Below the pieces are notes generated by a model. The model was given only the letters and a program-made list of their open reading frames with translations, was not told the DNA's origin and did not search any database. Below are positions 20,363 to 28,199 of a stretch of DNA of 64,000 nt, in pieces. Origin of the DNA: Bacteroidales bacterium (lineage in GTDB: Bacteria > Bacteroidota > Bacteroidia > Bacteroidales > ML635J-15); the NCBI GenBank assembly GCA_017551515.1, contig JAFZLK010000107.1, positions 81,491 through 145,490 of the forward strand, read 5' to 3'. Numbering within the stretch: position 1 is the first letter of the stretch; every line of letters starts with the position of its first letter. A program made the translations under genes and the position numbers.

Positions 20363-21487
20363 ATGAATTCTGCTCAGTTATATCCATTGCTACTTTGCTT
20401 GTCCTCGGGCATAACAATGTGTCTGCTTGTTGCGGGCAGCATATTTCTTCTCCGTCATCACCGTTCACACCAGTTCCAACGGGCATTTGCCTTTACAATG
20501 CTGATGCTGTCCTTTGGCTTCTTCAACAACTTTATTGTGTTGACTATCAGCGATGAAAATACTGCAGCATTTGTAAATATGTTGCTTATTCTTTACGATT
20601 ACATAGTGGTGGGCGGATATATGATTTTCGTAGTGACATTGGTATTTCCCGAACGGTTCAGCACTTGGCGACTTGCACTATTTGAGATACCATATATATT
20701 TGCCATAGCGTTATACGCCATTACTCGCAATCCGATGGTTTATCCCGCCGTACAGATTTACACGCTTGTCGCTTCGTCGGTGCTGTTAGTGTGGCTGGTG
20801 TATTCCATAAAGAAGTACAACAGGATGCTGCTCGACAATGTTGGCGACATCGAGCATCTCAACCTAAACTGGGCAGTCGTACTGATAGTTCTGATGTATG
20901 TGGTTCAATTGTTCTGGGCGGCTGAAAGTTTGTCAAACGAGAGCTGGTTTTCCGTTCCAACCGCCGACAGCAATCTGCTTTTCGATACTCTGTGGTGCTT
21001 CATTACCATTGCATACGTTTTGTTTATACTGCGGAAAATCATATGCCAGCAAGTGTTTACTGACGAGCCTGCACCAAGTCCTGCCATTACACCACAGGAA
21101 AATCCATCATCATCCGAAGATTACTACAAGGTGCTGAACAATATTGACCTCGACTGCCTTATCAATGAGAAGAAATTTTATCAGGACACAACCTTGACAT
21201 TGCAAAAACTTGCGACACATCTTGGTACAAACCGACAATACCTAAGCAATTTCATTAACCGCGAGAAACAGAAGACATTCTATGAGTATATCAATGACTT
21301 TCGGCTGGAGGAAGCAAAGCGACTTCTTGACGGTTTGACCAATGAGGCTGGACACTCTATGGAAGACATTGCTACTATGTCGGGCTTCAATTCCTACGCC
21401 ACATTTCTGCGCCAGTTTGTGAAAAAATACGGAGAATATCCTTCACAATATATAAAGGAAACTAGTAAACAGACTCCTTCCCGCTAA
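20363..21487 (+). CDS. Membrane-bound AraC-family transcriptional regulator
   Basis: Regulator of 374 residues with about seven membrane helices in the first ~225 residues and an AraC/XylS DNA-binding domain at the C-terminus. The latter has two helix-turn-helix units: LTLQKLATHLGTNRQYLSNF and MEDIATMSGFNSYATFLRQF. The end, KKYGEYPSQYI, matches the usual ..G.SP..YR signature only loosely. ATG at 20363 was preferred over 20333 because it places the first helix directly after the start. It is divergent from the BspA-like gene, 195 nt between the two starts, so control of that gene is the natural inference. Membrane-anchored AraC proteins of this architecture are common in Bacteroidetes; what they sense is generally unknown. 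Confidence 0.82.
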   Translation: MNSAQLYPLLLCLSSGITMCLLVAGSIFLLRHHRSHQFQRAFAFTMLMLSFGFFNNFIVLTISDENTAAFVNMLLILYDYIVVGGYMIFVVTLVFPERFSTWRLALFEIPYIFAIALYAITRNPMVYPAVQIYTLVASSVLLVWLVYSIKKYNRMLLDNVGDIEHLNLNWAVVLIVLMYVVQLFWAAESLSNESWFSVPTADSNLLFDTLWCFITIAYVLFILRKIICQQVFTDEPAPSPAITPQENPSSSEDYYKVLNNIDLDCLINEKKFYQDTTLTLQKLATHLGTNRQYLSNFINREKQKTFYEYINDFRLEEAKRLLDGLTNEAGHSMEDIATMSGFNSYATFLRQFVKKYGEYPSQYIKETSKQTPSR

Positions 21488-21536
21488 TCTGCCAATCGGT
21501 TATTATTCGCAAGCTTCATTTCCGATGAAGTTAAAA

Positions 21537-21561
21537 ACCTATGGACTTTAAGTTCATAGGT
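21537..21561. terminator. Hairpin after the AraC-type gene
   Basis: ACCTATGGACT (21537-21547) and AGTTCATAGGT (21551-21561) pair with one G-T wobble and a 3-nt loop. It lies between the convergent AraC-type gene and lipoprotein gene. The T run is weak. Confidence 0.5.
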
Positions 21562-21573
21562 AGTTTAGTCTAA

Positions 21574-22740
21574 CTAATCGTCAATAAAGGCACCTCCAGT
21601 TGCCACGACAATAAGTTCTCCATCATAAATATAGTATCGAGTATGTTTGCCTTCGCCGAACAATCTTTGAATCATTTCCGTGCTTACTTCTTCTGTGCTA
21701 TAAACGGTATCGATTGTTATGAGGCCGTCTTCCACATACATAAAGCGTGGATTGCCCTGTCCAGCGTCTGTGTTTGCTACGCCTTCGGTATCAAAGACGA
21801 TCTTTTCAATGCAATCGAGTCCGTTTTTCTTTACATACGAAGCAGCGAGTTCCTCATTTCCTGCTGAAATTACAAGGTATATCGAAGCCAAATTGACTAT
21901 CTCCTTGTTGGCAATCAGCGAGTCGATAACCATTTTGTCACCACCAGATATTTCATCTTTGCAATACAGGGTAAGCACTTTGTATATACGACTATCTATC
22001 TCATTTTGTGATTTTACCAATTTTACAACTGGGCTTTTTTCTGCATCGAACTTAATCTTGTATTCTTCTCGTTCCTGGTGCCTTTTTTCAAGGTCGGCAC
22101 GGCACGAATCAATGTATTCGTTATAGTCACGGTCGGTCTTCGTCAGTTTCAAATAATTAACCTTTACAACCGAATTGTTTTTTATTGGCTCTATGTCTAT
22201 AACTATTCTGCCGTTGTCAAACCACGGAAAATGTTCGCTGTTGTAAATCGTGCCTATATAGTTGAAATCCTTGCTGACAAGAATAAGTTCATGAACATGA
22301 TCTCCGTAATAATCGGTATCAAAATACTTTTCAGCCCAATACAAATCGTTTGTCTTGTCATATTCAAGCCTAACGCCCAACATCTTGCTGTCTCCCTCCA
22401 CTTGCTTTGCATCAACGGCAATTACTGTATCCAAAGCTTCACAAACCTCTGGTTCTACATTACTGACACCGCTCATTTTTTTGCCAGTTTCCAAATCGTA
22501 GTACGATATGATTCCGCCCTTAGAGTAAAACACAAGTGCATCTTTGCCGTCAATGTCAACAAGACCACCTGGAAGCGTTATTTCACTTTCCATATCACGG
22601 TCTTCCATATCTAACACAATTTCCTGTGTTTTATATACTTCCAATTCATAAACTGCTGGTTCGGACTTCGTGTTGCGGTTACACGACAACAATGCTGCCA
22701 TCACTACGGCAAATCCTAATAGTCCCAATGATTTTCTCAT
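21574..22740 (-). CDS. Putative lipoprotein
   Basis: Unrecognised exported lipoprotein of 388 residues. A signal peptide with lipobox ALLSC puts the lipidated Cys at residue 20. The N-terminal half has short beta-rich stretches (LVFYSKGGIISYYDLETGKK) reminiscent of a beta-propeller, the middle has a charged helical part (CRADLEKRHQEREEYKIKF), and the end is again beta-rich (TRYYIYDGELIVVATGG). The last 28 codons are duplicated as a broken fragment at 15811-15898. A promoter with TTTG at 22897-22894, 19 nt, and TATATTTG at 22874-22867 lies about 127 nt upstream, giving a long leader. Confidence 0.7.
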   Translation of the reverse strand: MRKSLGLLGFAVVMAALLSCNRNTKSEPAVYELEVYKTQEIVLDMEDRDMESEITLPGGLVDIDGKDALVFYSKGGIISYYDLETGKKMSGVSNVEPEVCEALDTVIAVDAKQVEGDSKMLGVRLEYDKTNDLYWAEKYFDTDYYGDHVHELILVSKDFNYIGTIYNSEHFPWFDNGRIVIDIEPIKNNSVVKVNYLKLTKTDRDYNEYIDSCRADLEKRHQEREEYKIKFDAEKSPVVKLVKSQNEIDSRIYKVLTLYCKDEISGGDKMVIDSLIANKEIVNLASIYLVISAGNEELAASYVKKNGLDCIEKIVFDTEGVANTDAGQGNPRFMYVEDGLITIDTVYSTEEVSTEMIQRLFGEGKHTRYYIYDGELIVVATGGAFIDD

Positions 22741-22866
22741 AAAAAATCTCCTTTTAAAATTAAGTTGTTAAATAAAAATCAAACTTGTCTGCCTTTCCTT
22801 TTTTCTCCAAAGTGCAAAACTTTCTCCGGAATGGTTTAACTTATCTTCCTACAAGATTATCGCTGA

Positions 22867-22897
22867 CAAATATAAACATAGTTTTTAATGTGACAAA
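22867..22897 (-). promoter_or_regulatory. Promoter of the 21574-22740 lipoprotein gene
   Basis: Minus-strand TTTG (22897-22894), 19 nt spacing, TATATTTG (22874-22867). Good match to the Bacteroidetes consensus. Confidence 0.6.
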
Positions 22898-22914
22898 TAT
22901 TTATAAAAAGAATT

Positions 22915-23068
22915 ATTGTTGTCCGCTAAATCACCCAGCCAGTCATTCTGGAACCTTTAGCTTACGCAGCGAAGCAAGTAAATGACAGCCCCGGTCACTA
23001 AAACATTTGTGTAAACGAATGGTAATAATGGATTTTCAATGTTGGTGCGATTTTTAGCGGACAACAAT
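22915..23068. mobile_element. MITE-like element, 154 bp, with 16-bp perfect terminal inverted repeats
   Basis: The left end ATTGTTGTCCGCTAAA (22915-22930) and the right end TTTAGCGGACAACAAT (23053-23068) are exact inverted repeats. The interior has no open frame and contains a further GTCATT...AATGAC pair and a CATTCTGGAACCTTTAGC stretch. Size, ends and lack of coding capacity fit a miniature inverted-repeat element mobilised by a transposase elsewhere. I could not identify a convincing target-site duplication. It lies between the lipoprotein promoter and thiL. Confidence 0.75.
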
Positions 23069-23123
23069 ATTTTTTCGGATTTTTTCATTTGCGCTCTAGT
23101 CTGCCTGTTTTTCAAAAATAGAT

Positions 23124-23131
23124 TATCTTTG
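23124..23131 (+). promoter_or_regulatory. -7 promoter element for thiL
   Basis: TATCTTTG, 21 nt before the thiL ATG and 56 nt after the MITE-like element. Confidence 0.55.
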
Positions 23132-23152
23132 CACAGTTTTTAAAGCGAAAAA

Positions 23153-24193
23153 ATGGACAAGAAAGAAAATAGGAAGCCCGTTGAAATTTCGGAACTTGGA
23201 GAATTCGGACTTATCGACCATCTGACAAAGGATTTTACCGTAATTGACAAGAATCTCATAAAGGGAATAGGCGACGATTGCGCTGTGTTTGAATGTGGCG
23301 ACATATGCAACCTTGTAACCACCGACTTGCTTGTAGAAGGAGTGCATTTCAACCTTGTTTATACTCCGTTGAAGCATTTGGGATACAAGGCAGTCGCTGT
23401 AAATTTGAGCGATATTTATGCAATGAACGGTACACCTAAATATATAACGGTTTCGGTAGCGGTCAGCCGTAAATTCTCGGTGACGGCAATGGAACAACTA
23501 TATGAGGGCATTAAGCTTGCCTGCGACCGTTTCGATGTGGAGCTAATTGGTGGTGACACAACAAGTTCGATGTCGGGTTTGTTCATTAACATAACAGCAA
23601 TAGGTCAGGCAAAGAAGGAGGATATTGTTTATCGTAGCGGTGCAAAGAAGAACGACCTCGTATGCGTTAGTGGTGACCTTGGTGGTGCGTACATCGGACT
23701 GAAAGTCCTTGAGCGCGAGGCAAAGATTTATATGGAAGACAAGGAAATGCAACCCGAACTCGAAGGTTACGAATATGTAATAGAAAGGCAGTTGAAACCG
23801 GAGCCTCGCCGAGACATTGTTCGCGAGCTTGCAAAGCGTGGTATTGTTCCCAATTCAATGATGGACATTTCTGATGGCTTGTCATCGGAATTGATGCATA
23901 TTTGCAAGCAGTCGGACGTAGGATGCAGGGTTTACGAGGAGCATATTCCAATACACGAGCAGACCGAAAGTGTGGCAAATAGGTTTCACATGGATCCAAG
24001 TCTTGCTGCAATGAACGGTGGCGAGGACTATGAACTTCTGTTTACCGTGCCGATGGATAAGAAGGAATTGGTTGAGGAAATCAGCGATGTCTCACTTATC
24101 GGTTATATATGCGATGCGTCGGAAGGCAAAAAGTTTGTGCCTCGCAATGGCGCAGAACTTGACCTTAAGGCACAAGGCTGGACATCTTTCTAA
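23153..24193 (+). CDS. thiL: Thiamine-monophosphate kinase
   Basis: Cytosolic kinase phosphorylating thiamine monophosphate to thiamine diphosphate, the last step of cofactor synthesis. The 346-residue protein shows the ThiL/PurM-like signatures in order: GEFGLIDHL near the start, GIGDDCAVF and TTDLLVEGVHF (ATP and metal site), LIGGDTT, MDISDGLSSEL and NGGEDYELLFT. Length is normal. No other thiamine gene or TPP riboswitch is next to it; the downstream neighbour is tRNA-Ala. Confidence 0.95.
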   Translation: MDKKENRKPVEISELGEFGLIDHLTKDFTVIDKNLIKGIGDDCAVFECGDICNLVTTDLLVEGVHFNLVYTPLKHLGYKAVAVNLSDIYAMNGTPKYITVSVAVSRKFSVTAMEQLYEGIKLACDRFDVELIGGDTTSSMSGLFINITAIGQAKKEDIVYRSGAKKNDLVCVSGDLGGAYIGLKVLEREAKIYMEDKEMQPELEGYEYVIERQLKPEPRRDIVRELAKRGIVPNSMMDISDGLSSELMHICKQSDVGCRVYEEHIPIHEQTESVANRFHMDPSLAAMNGGEDYELLFTVPMDKKELVEEISDVSLIGYICDASEGKKFVPRNGAELDLKAQGWTSF

Positions 24194-24199
24194 AAAAAT

Positions 24200-24228
24200 C
24201 GTAAATCGTCAATCTAAAATCGTAAATA
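24200..24228. repeat. AATCGTAAATCGTCAATCTA short repeat after thiL
   Basis: Units ATCGTAA, ATCGTCA, ATCTAAA, ATCGTAA follow the thiL stop, a 7-nt-type low-complexity repeat different in sequence from but similar in style to the one after glmM. Confidence 0.5.
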
Positions 24229-24233
24229 AGTTT

Positions 24234-24241
24234 TACATTTG
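24234..24241 (+). promoter_or_regulatory. -7 element for tRNA-Ala
   Basis: TACATTTG, 11 nt upstream of the first base of the tRNA. Confidence 0.55.
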
Positions 24242-24252
24242 CATTCGCAATA

Positions 24253-24325
24253 GGGGAATTAGCTCATCTGGTAGAGCGTCAGGTTCGCAATCTGAAGGTA
24301 GTCGGTTCGAGTCCGATATTCTCCA
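24253..24325 (+). tRNA. tRNA-Ala (anticodon CGC)
   Basis: Acceptor stem GGGGAAT/ATTCTCC (24253-24259 with 24318-24324) containing the G3-U70 wobble, the alanine identity element. D arm with AGCTCATCTGGTAGAGC, anticodon stem-loop TCAGG-TTCGCAA-TCTGA (anticodon CGC, codon GCG), T arm TCGGTTCGAGTCCGA. Discriminator A; CCA not encoded. Confidence 0.95.
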
Positions 24326-24329
24326 CAAC

Positions 24330-24357
24330 AAAAAAGGTGGCTAAAACCACCTTTTTT
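24330..24357. terminator. Bidirectional terminator after tRNA-Ala
   Basis: AAAAAAGGTGG (24330-24340) and CCACCTTTTTT (24347-24357), perfect 11-bp stem, 6-nt loop. It overlaps the stop codon of the convergent minus-strand gene at 24356-24358. Confidence 0.9.
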
Positions 24358-25012
24358 ATTCTATTGAGTACAACTCCCTGTTCAGCGTCATCTTGCCTTT
24401 CTTGTTGTACGACTCGTACTTAACAGCGCCTACGCCAAGTTTCCACCACTGCTTCGAGGTTACGTTCACCTTTACGAAAAGTATTTGTGCGCTGTCTTCC
24501 GAATCGACGCGGATGCAGTCGTATGTGCCTGCGTTGGTTGTTACGCTCTGTCCGGTTGTAACGGCAATGTTGCTATTGCTGATGGTTATGCCAGGACCTG
24601 TGATGTGGCAGTCGTCAAGTTTTTCGCCATTGCTGGGGTGTTCGGGAAGAATGATGGTGTGCCCCTTGATGGAATCAACGTTTACCATTGATGCCAGCGA
24701 ACCGAGAGCGTAGCGAACGTCGGTATGGAAATATCCGTCGGCACTCCATACCTTGCCCTTATATACTTCGCCAGTTTCCTTGAAATTGTCTTTCAGCCAA
24801 ACGATGTCGAATAGGATTGTGGTCTTGCCGTCGTCCTTCTGAACATCTGTTATTTCGTATCTGAAGGCCTGAATTATCTTGCCCTTTGCGTCCTTATCAA
24901 CGTAAGTGATTTTTGTTCCTACCTTTTCGGGCATGTAGGTCTGTGCGAAACTAGCATTGGCGAATACTAATGCTAATAGAACAAGAATCTGTATTAAAAC
25001 ATTTTTTTTCAT
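24356..25012 (-). CDS. Exported protein, TapB/DUF3108-like
   Basis: Protein of 218 residues with a signal peptide (MKKNVLIQIL ... ANASFAQ), start chosen at 25012 rather than the Met two codons earlier. The body is beta-rich. The ending (WWKLGVGAVKYESYNKKGK, then a strand) resembles TapB-family/DUF3108 proteins that share a 'G.G.VK.E.Y...G' motif. Function is unknown. Last gene of the run that begins with the OmpA-type gene at 28018; the gap to the preceding gene is 20 nt. The stop codon lies inside the terminator stem. Confidence 0.7.
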   Translation of the reverse strand: MKKNVLIQILVLLALVFANASFAQTYMPEKVGTKITYVDKDAKGKIIQAFRYEITDVQKDDGKTTILFDIVWLKDNFKETGEVYKGKVWSADGYFHTDVRYALGSLASMVNVDSIKGHTIILPEHPSNGEKLDDCHITGPGITISNSNIAVTTGQSVTTNAGTYDCIRVDSEDSAQILFVKVNVTSKQWWKLGVGAVKYESYNKKGKMTLNRELYSIE

Positions 25013-25032
25013 AATCATCTGAACGTATTGTG

Positions 25033-25470
25033 TTAATCTATTGATTTTTGTTTCATTGTTACAGTCTCACCCTTAAAAGTAAACTTCATCTCCTTGTCGC
25101 AGACAGTAAATGTAGCCTTGTCAACAACATTTCCATTTTCGCCAAGGGGAATACTGCCTTCGCCGTTATTATATGTGACATCTCCAAACAGATTGCCACT
25201 ATCCAGCAGATTGCCATCATCGTCATACTTCGTGAAGAAAAGATTTGCATTATCCTCGACGCTGATAGTCAAACGATATGTACTATTTTCCGATTCATAA
25301 AACCATTTTGTCCTAGAAACAGATTCTGGAGCAGAACTTTTTGCTGGTTCAACAGATTCGGTAGCGGATTCGCTGGTTTTGTCTGTGTTTTGTTCATTGT
25401 TGTTGTTACCGCAAGCTGTCATTACGACTAAACTTGCGATGCACATAAGTGCTAAAATTGTCCTTTTCAT
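25033..25470 (-). CDS. Small putative lipoprotein
   Basis: Lipoprotein of 145 residues. Signal peptide with lipobox VMTAC (Cys20), followed by a flexible Asn/Glu/Ser/Thr-rich linker (about 20-55) and a compact beta-rich domain (RLTISVEDNANLFFTKYDDDG ... FTFKGETVTM). No family recognised; the general shape is like small beta-barrel lipocalin-type Bacteroidetes lipoproteins. It follows the small gene of the DUF3990 cassette after 12 nt. Confidence 0.7.
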   Translation of the reverse strand: MKRTILALMCIASLVVMTACGNNNNEQNTDKTSESATESVEPAKSSAPESVSRTKWFYESENSTYRLTISVEDNANLFFTKYDDDGNLLDSGNLFGDVTYNNGEGSIPLGENGNVVDKATFTVCDKEMKFTFKGETVTMKQKSID

Positions 25471-25482
25471 CGTATTATCATT

Positions 25483-25725
25483 TTAAATTGTTAACTTTTT
25501 ATTGTCTAATTCCTTCTCCAAAAAGCTGAAAACATATTCGGAACCTTGATAGTACAGCCCTGTTGATTCGTTTTCAATTTTTTTGTAAGTATGTGATGTG
25601 TACAGAGTTTCCATGGCAGATTTCATATCGAAGCCATAATTTTTCATCAGCATAACAATCAAGTCCTGCGTTAGGCATTCAATCTGAAACTGCACATCTT
25701 TTTTATGTTTTTCTTCTATTGTCAT
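25483..25725 (-). CDS. Small helical protein of the DUF3791/DUF3990 cassette
   Basis: Eighty residues, charged and predicted largely helical (CLTQDLIVMLMKNYGFDMKSA), ending with TGLYYQGSEYVFSFLEKEL. Its ATG overlaps the stop of the DUF3990 gene (ATGA), so the two are translationally coupled. I recall similar short proteins ending in a 'TGLY..S..YV...L..E' pattern beside DUF3990 genes, but I cannot name the family. By position it could be the antitoxin or an accessory protein. Confidence 0.7.
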   Translation of the reverse strand: MTIEEKHKKDVQFQIECLTQDLIVMLMKNYGFDMKSAMETLYTSHTYKKIENESTGLYYQGSEYVFSFLEKELDNKKLTI

Positions 25726-26204
25726 TTTATTTTCTTTAGGTAAGACAATGAAGCCTCTGTTCCAAAATAATATTGAAATGTTGGATGTATATATTTTAGT
25801 TCTTCGACTAGTCTGTCAATGTCAATATAATTTAGCATAAATCTGCGGATTTGTGTGCCAACCGTATCGTTTGCAATTGGGCCGTACACAATATCAAAGT
25901 CGTGTTTGAATCCGCTTTGCCTGCTTGTCCTGTTAGAGATGACAAATTTTGCCCATTCAGCGCTGTATGAATCAAATCGTTTGACAGACAAAGATCCATC
26001 ATCCATGCAAGTTTCGTCAAAAAGAAAAGATGTGATGGTCGGTACTCCTGTTTCTTCGCGAGAAGTTACCAATTCCGCCATTTTTTCTGCTTGAGCCAAA
26101 TCATCGCTAAGATAAAATCCTTGACCGAAATCTTTTCCTTTACGACCGAGCGAAAGATTGATGTCCTCTATCGGAACATTTGAACCATGGTACAATTTTA
26201 TCAT
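25722..26204 (-). CDS. DUF3990 protein, putative ADP-ribosyltransferase-fold effector
   Basis: Protein of 160 residues beginning MIKLYHGSN, start at 26204 chosen because it overlaps the upstream stop as ATGA and the longer frame adds only unrelated residues. The motifs LYHGS and DFGQGFYLSDDLAQAEKMA are the hallmarks of DUF3990, a family placed in the ADP-ribosyltransferase fold, where the His of YHG and the Tyr of GFYLS are the first two active-site positions (H-Y-x type). It is cytosolic. Together with the overlapping DUF3791 gene and the short downstream gene it forms a three-gene cassette with ATGA junctions, an arrangement expected of a toxin-antitoxin or phage-defence unit. Toxicity is inferred only. 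Confidence 0.8.
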   Translation of the reverse strand: MIKLYHGSNVPIEDINLSLGRKGKDFGQGFYLSDDLAQAEKMAELVTSREETGVPTITSFLFDETCMDDGSLSVKRFDSYSAEWAKFVISNRTSRQSGFKHDFDIVYGPIANDTVGTQIRRFMLNYIDIDRLVEELKYIHPTFQYYFGTEASLSYLKKIK

Positions 26205-26425
26205 TGCAAATATCCTCCGTTTCGGCTGCAAATTCTTGTAATATCGTCAGTAGCGTCATCAATTGAGAAGGTATGTTCCAGGTCGTAGTGTTTTATTAGA
26301 AAGTCCAAACCTCCGAATTTGTCGAGGTATTTGTATGCCGATGCGTTTGTAATGGAAAACCTTTCCGCAAAACTACCGATGCAGCATACAAGGTATTCGA
26401 TTTGGTTTGATTCTAGCCTCGACAT
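26201..26425 (-). CDS. DUF3791 protein, putative antitoxin partner
   Basis: Seventy-four residues with the DUF3791 pattern: QIEYLVCCIGSFAERFSI, an AYKYLDKFGGLDFLIKHYD core and a CSRNGG ending. DUF3791 genes are repeatedly found next to DUF3990 genes. The stop overlaps the DUF3990 start by 4 nt, and the start lies 9 nt after the stop of the OmpA-type gene. So this cassette may be expressed from the OmpA promoter or an internal one that I cannot see. Confidence 0.8.
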   Translation of the reverse strand: MSRLESNQIEYLVCCIGSFAERFSITNASAYKYLDKFGGLDFLIKHYDLEHTFSIDDATDDITRICSRNGGYLQ

Positions 26426-26434
26426 ACCTAATAA

Positions 26435-28018
26435 TTATTTCTTTACGAACTCAACCCTTCTGTTCTTGGCTCTACCTTCGTCGGTGCTGTTGTCGGCAAT
26501 TGGAGAAGTCTGTCCCTTACCAACCGATGAAAGTCTGCTGGAGCTGATTCCCAGTTCGACGAGCTTATCGACGATTGCTTTGGCGCGAGCTTCGCTAAGA
26601 GTCTGGTTAGATGCTGCATTGCCAGTATTGTCAGTGTGACCTTGAACTTCGAACTTGAGTTCGGGATTGTCCTGCATAAGCTTTACGATACGGTTGATTT
26701 CGCCCATCGATTCTGGCTTTATTACCGACTTGCCAACATCGAAAGTAATGTCGTAGGTAATGATTTTACCATCCGATGCCATACGGTCGTACAGAGGAAC
26801 TGCACCTTTTGCGATACGGACATTCTTTACAAAGAATAGTCGCTGATTTGCATTGTTCCCACTAATTACCAACCATTTAGGAGCTATTGCATTAGGAATG
26901 TTTGCTACGCGCTGGTTGTCGAAATAAACCTTATATGCACGTTTGTTGAAGGAGATAGCAATATGATGCCAAGCCTCATGCTCTACAGAACGCAATTGAT
27001 ATTCGCCGCTGCGGGTCTCGTCGTTGGTTCGCCAATCATAGTAAAAATGTTGATCCTGCGTCTTAGTATTGAGATCTTCATCCATTTGCATTGGCAACCC
27101 GATGTGAAGAGAAGCTTCCCCCCTGTCATCTTTAGAAATTTTATCTGATGTGTACAAATAAATGTTATAATCACCCCAGCCGTGCAAGTCTTCGCCCATT
27201 TCCTGTTCCCACACTTTCTCGTGACGGTAGTAAATGTCAAATTCAATTGTAACAACATCTGTTAAATATGTCTTGTTGCTTTGATAAAGCGGTGTGATTT
27301 CAGCGTTTTGCATATTGATACATTTTACACCGTTTATCTGCACAATTTCAGCTGCGCCATGAAAAGCGTCCCACATTTGAGGAAATTCGCCCAAAGGTTC
27401 ATTGGCATTGTTATCCTCAAATATAATCTCATCACCAGCAACGAAGTCATAGTTATTCCATGCCATATCGTTCTGATTTATCTTTTGTGCGCCCTTCGGT
27501 GCTCCGCACTCATCGCAGAACTTGCCAGTATTGCCCTCGTGTCCGCACTTTTCGCATTTCCATGTTGCAGATGCTGTCGATTCTTCAGGTTTCTTCGCTC
27601 CGCACTCGTTGCAGAACTTGCCTGTGTTGCCCTTGTGTCCGCAAGCAGGACAAGTCCAACCGCTTTCCGATGCGGTGTTGGTTTCAGTTGACGAAGTAGC
27701 TCCAGGTTTCTTGGCTGCACATTCCTTGCAGAAATTACCATGGTTGCCAGTTGCTCCACAAGCAGGGCATGTCCAACCGCCATTGTCGTGCGGGTCGTCG
27801 GAAATAGTTTTGGAATTGTCGTTCTTTTCCTTTTCGATGGCTTTCCTGGTGTTGTCGAAAGTTCTGTCAACAGCGTTATCTACAGCCTTATCAACCGCTT
27901 TGTTTATCTCTTCCTCTGCTTTCTGGTTGATTTTATTCCTAATCAAATTACCTATCTGTGCATTTGCTGAAACCGAAAAACACAATGCTGTCAATGCTAA
28001 TACTATCAATTTTCTCAT
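26435..28018 (-). CDS. OmpA-family protein with three zinc ribbons and a LamG-like domain
   Basis: Exported protein of 527 residues. Order: signal peptide (VSANAQ); a heptad-like stretch (INKAVDKAVDNAVD); three zinc ribbons (WTCPACG...FCKECA, WTCPACG...FCNECG, WKCEKCG...FCDECG) at about residues 80-180; a jelly-roll region (about 210-400) with AWHHIAISF as in concanavalin/LamG-like domains; and a C-terminal OmpA peptidoglycan-binding domain with VQGHTDNTGN and the RAKNRRVEF signature. The OmpA domain would anchor it to the cell wall in the periplasm. Zinc ribbons are mostly cytosolic, so their presence in an exported protein is odd. Minus-strand -7 element TACCTTTG at 28054-28047. It heads the run of genes down to 24356. 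Confidence 0.85.
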   Translation of the reverse strand: MRKLIVLALTALCFSVSANAQIGNLIRNKINQKAEEEINKAVDKAVDNAVDRTFDNTRKAIEKEKNDNSKTISDDPHDNGGWTCPACGATGNHGNFCKECAAKKPGATSSTETNTASESGWTCPACGHKGNTGKFCNECGAKKPEESTASATWKCEKCGHEGNTGKFCDECGAPKGAQKINQNDMAWNNYDFVAGDEIIFEDNNANEPLGEFPQMWDAFHGAAEIVQINGVKCINMQNAEITPLYQSNKTYLTDVVTIEFDIYYRHEKVWEQEMGEDLHGWGDYNIYLYTSDKISKDDRGEASLHIGLPMQMDEDLNTKTQDQHFYYDWRTNDETRSGEYQLRSVEHEAWHHIAISFNKRAYKVYFDNQRVANIPNAIAPKWLVISGNNANQRLFFVKNVRIAKGAVPLYDRMASDGKIITYDITFDVGKSVIKPESMGEINRIVKLMQDNPELKFEVQGHTDNTGNAASNQTLSEARAKAIVDKLVELGISSSRLSSVGKGQTSPIADNSTDEGRAKNRRVEFVKK

Positions 28019-28046
28019 AAAACTGAATTTTAAATAATAATTTTAG

Positions 28047-28054
28047 CAAAGGTA
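28047..28054 (-). promoter_or_regulatory. -7 promoter element of the OmpA-type gene
   Basis: TACCTTTG on the minus strand, 28 nt upstream of the start. No -33 TTTG clearly placed. Confidence 0.5.
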
Positions 28055-28160
28055 GCAGATATTTTTGGAATAGCAATAAAAAAAGTTGAAAGGTGAAATA
28101 GCAGACGCTTAAGGTTTTATTTTATATTTTGCTTTTGGCTCATTGTATCTGATTTTTTTC

Positions 28161-28168
28161 TAACTTTG
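28161..28168 (+). promoter_or_regulatory. -7 promoter element of ahcY
   Basis: TAACTTTG, 31 nt upstream of the ATG; TTTG at 28134-28137 is a possible -33 element 23 nt before it. No SAH or SAM riboswitch fold was seen in the short leader. Confidence 0.55.
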
Positions 28169-28199
28169 CAAGTCCAAAAACGAAATTATTATCATAACG

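Noticed and set aside
22741..22860. TPP riboswitch near thiL
   Set aside because: No CTGAGA/ACCTGA-type TPP core seen on either strand between the MITE-like element and thiL or elsewhere in the gap.
28100..28199. SAM or SAH riboswitch before ahcY
   Set aside because: Leader after the -7 element is only about 25 nt, too short for a known riboswitch.
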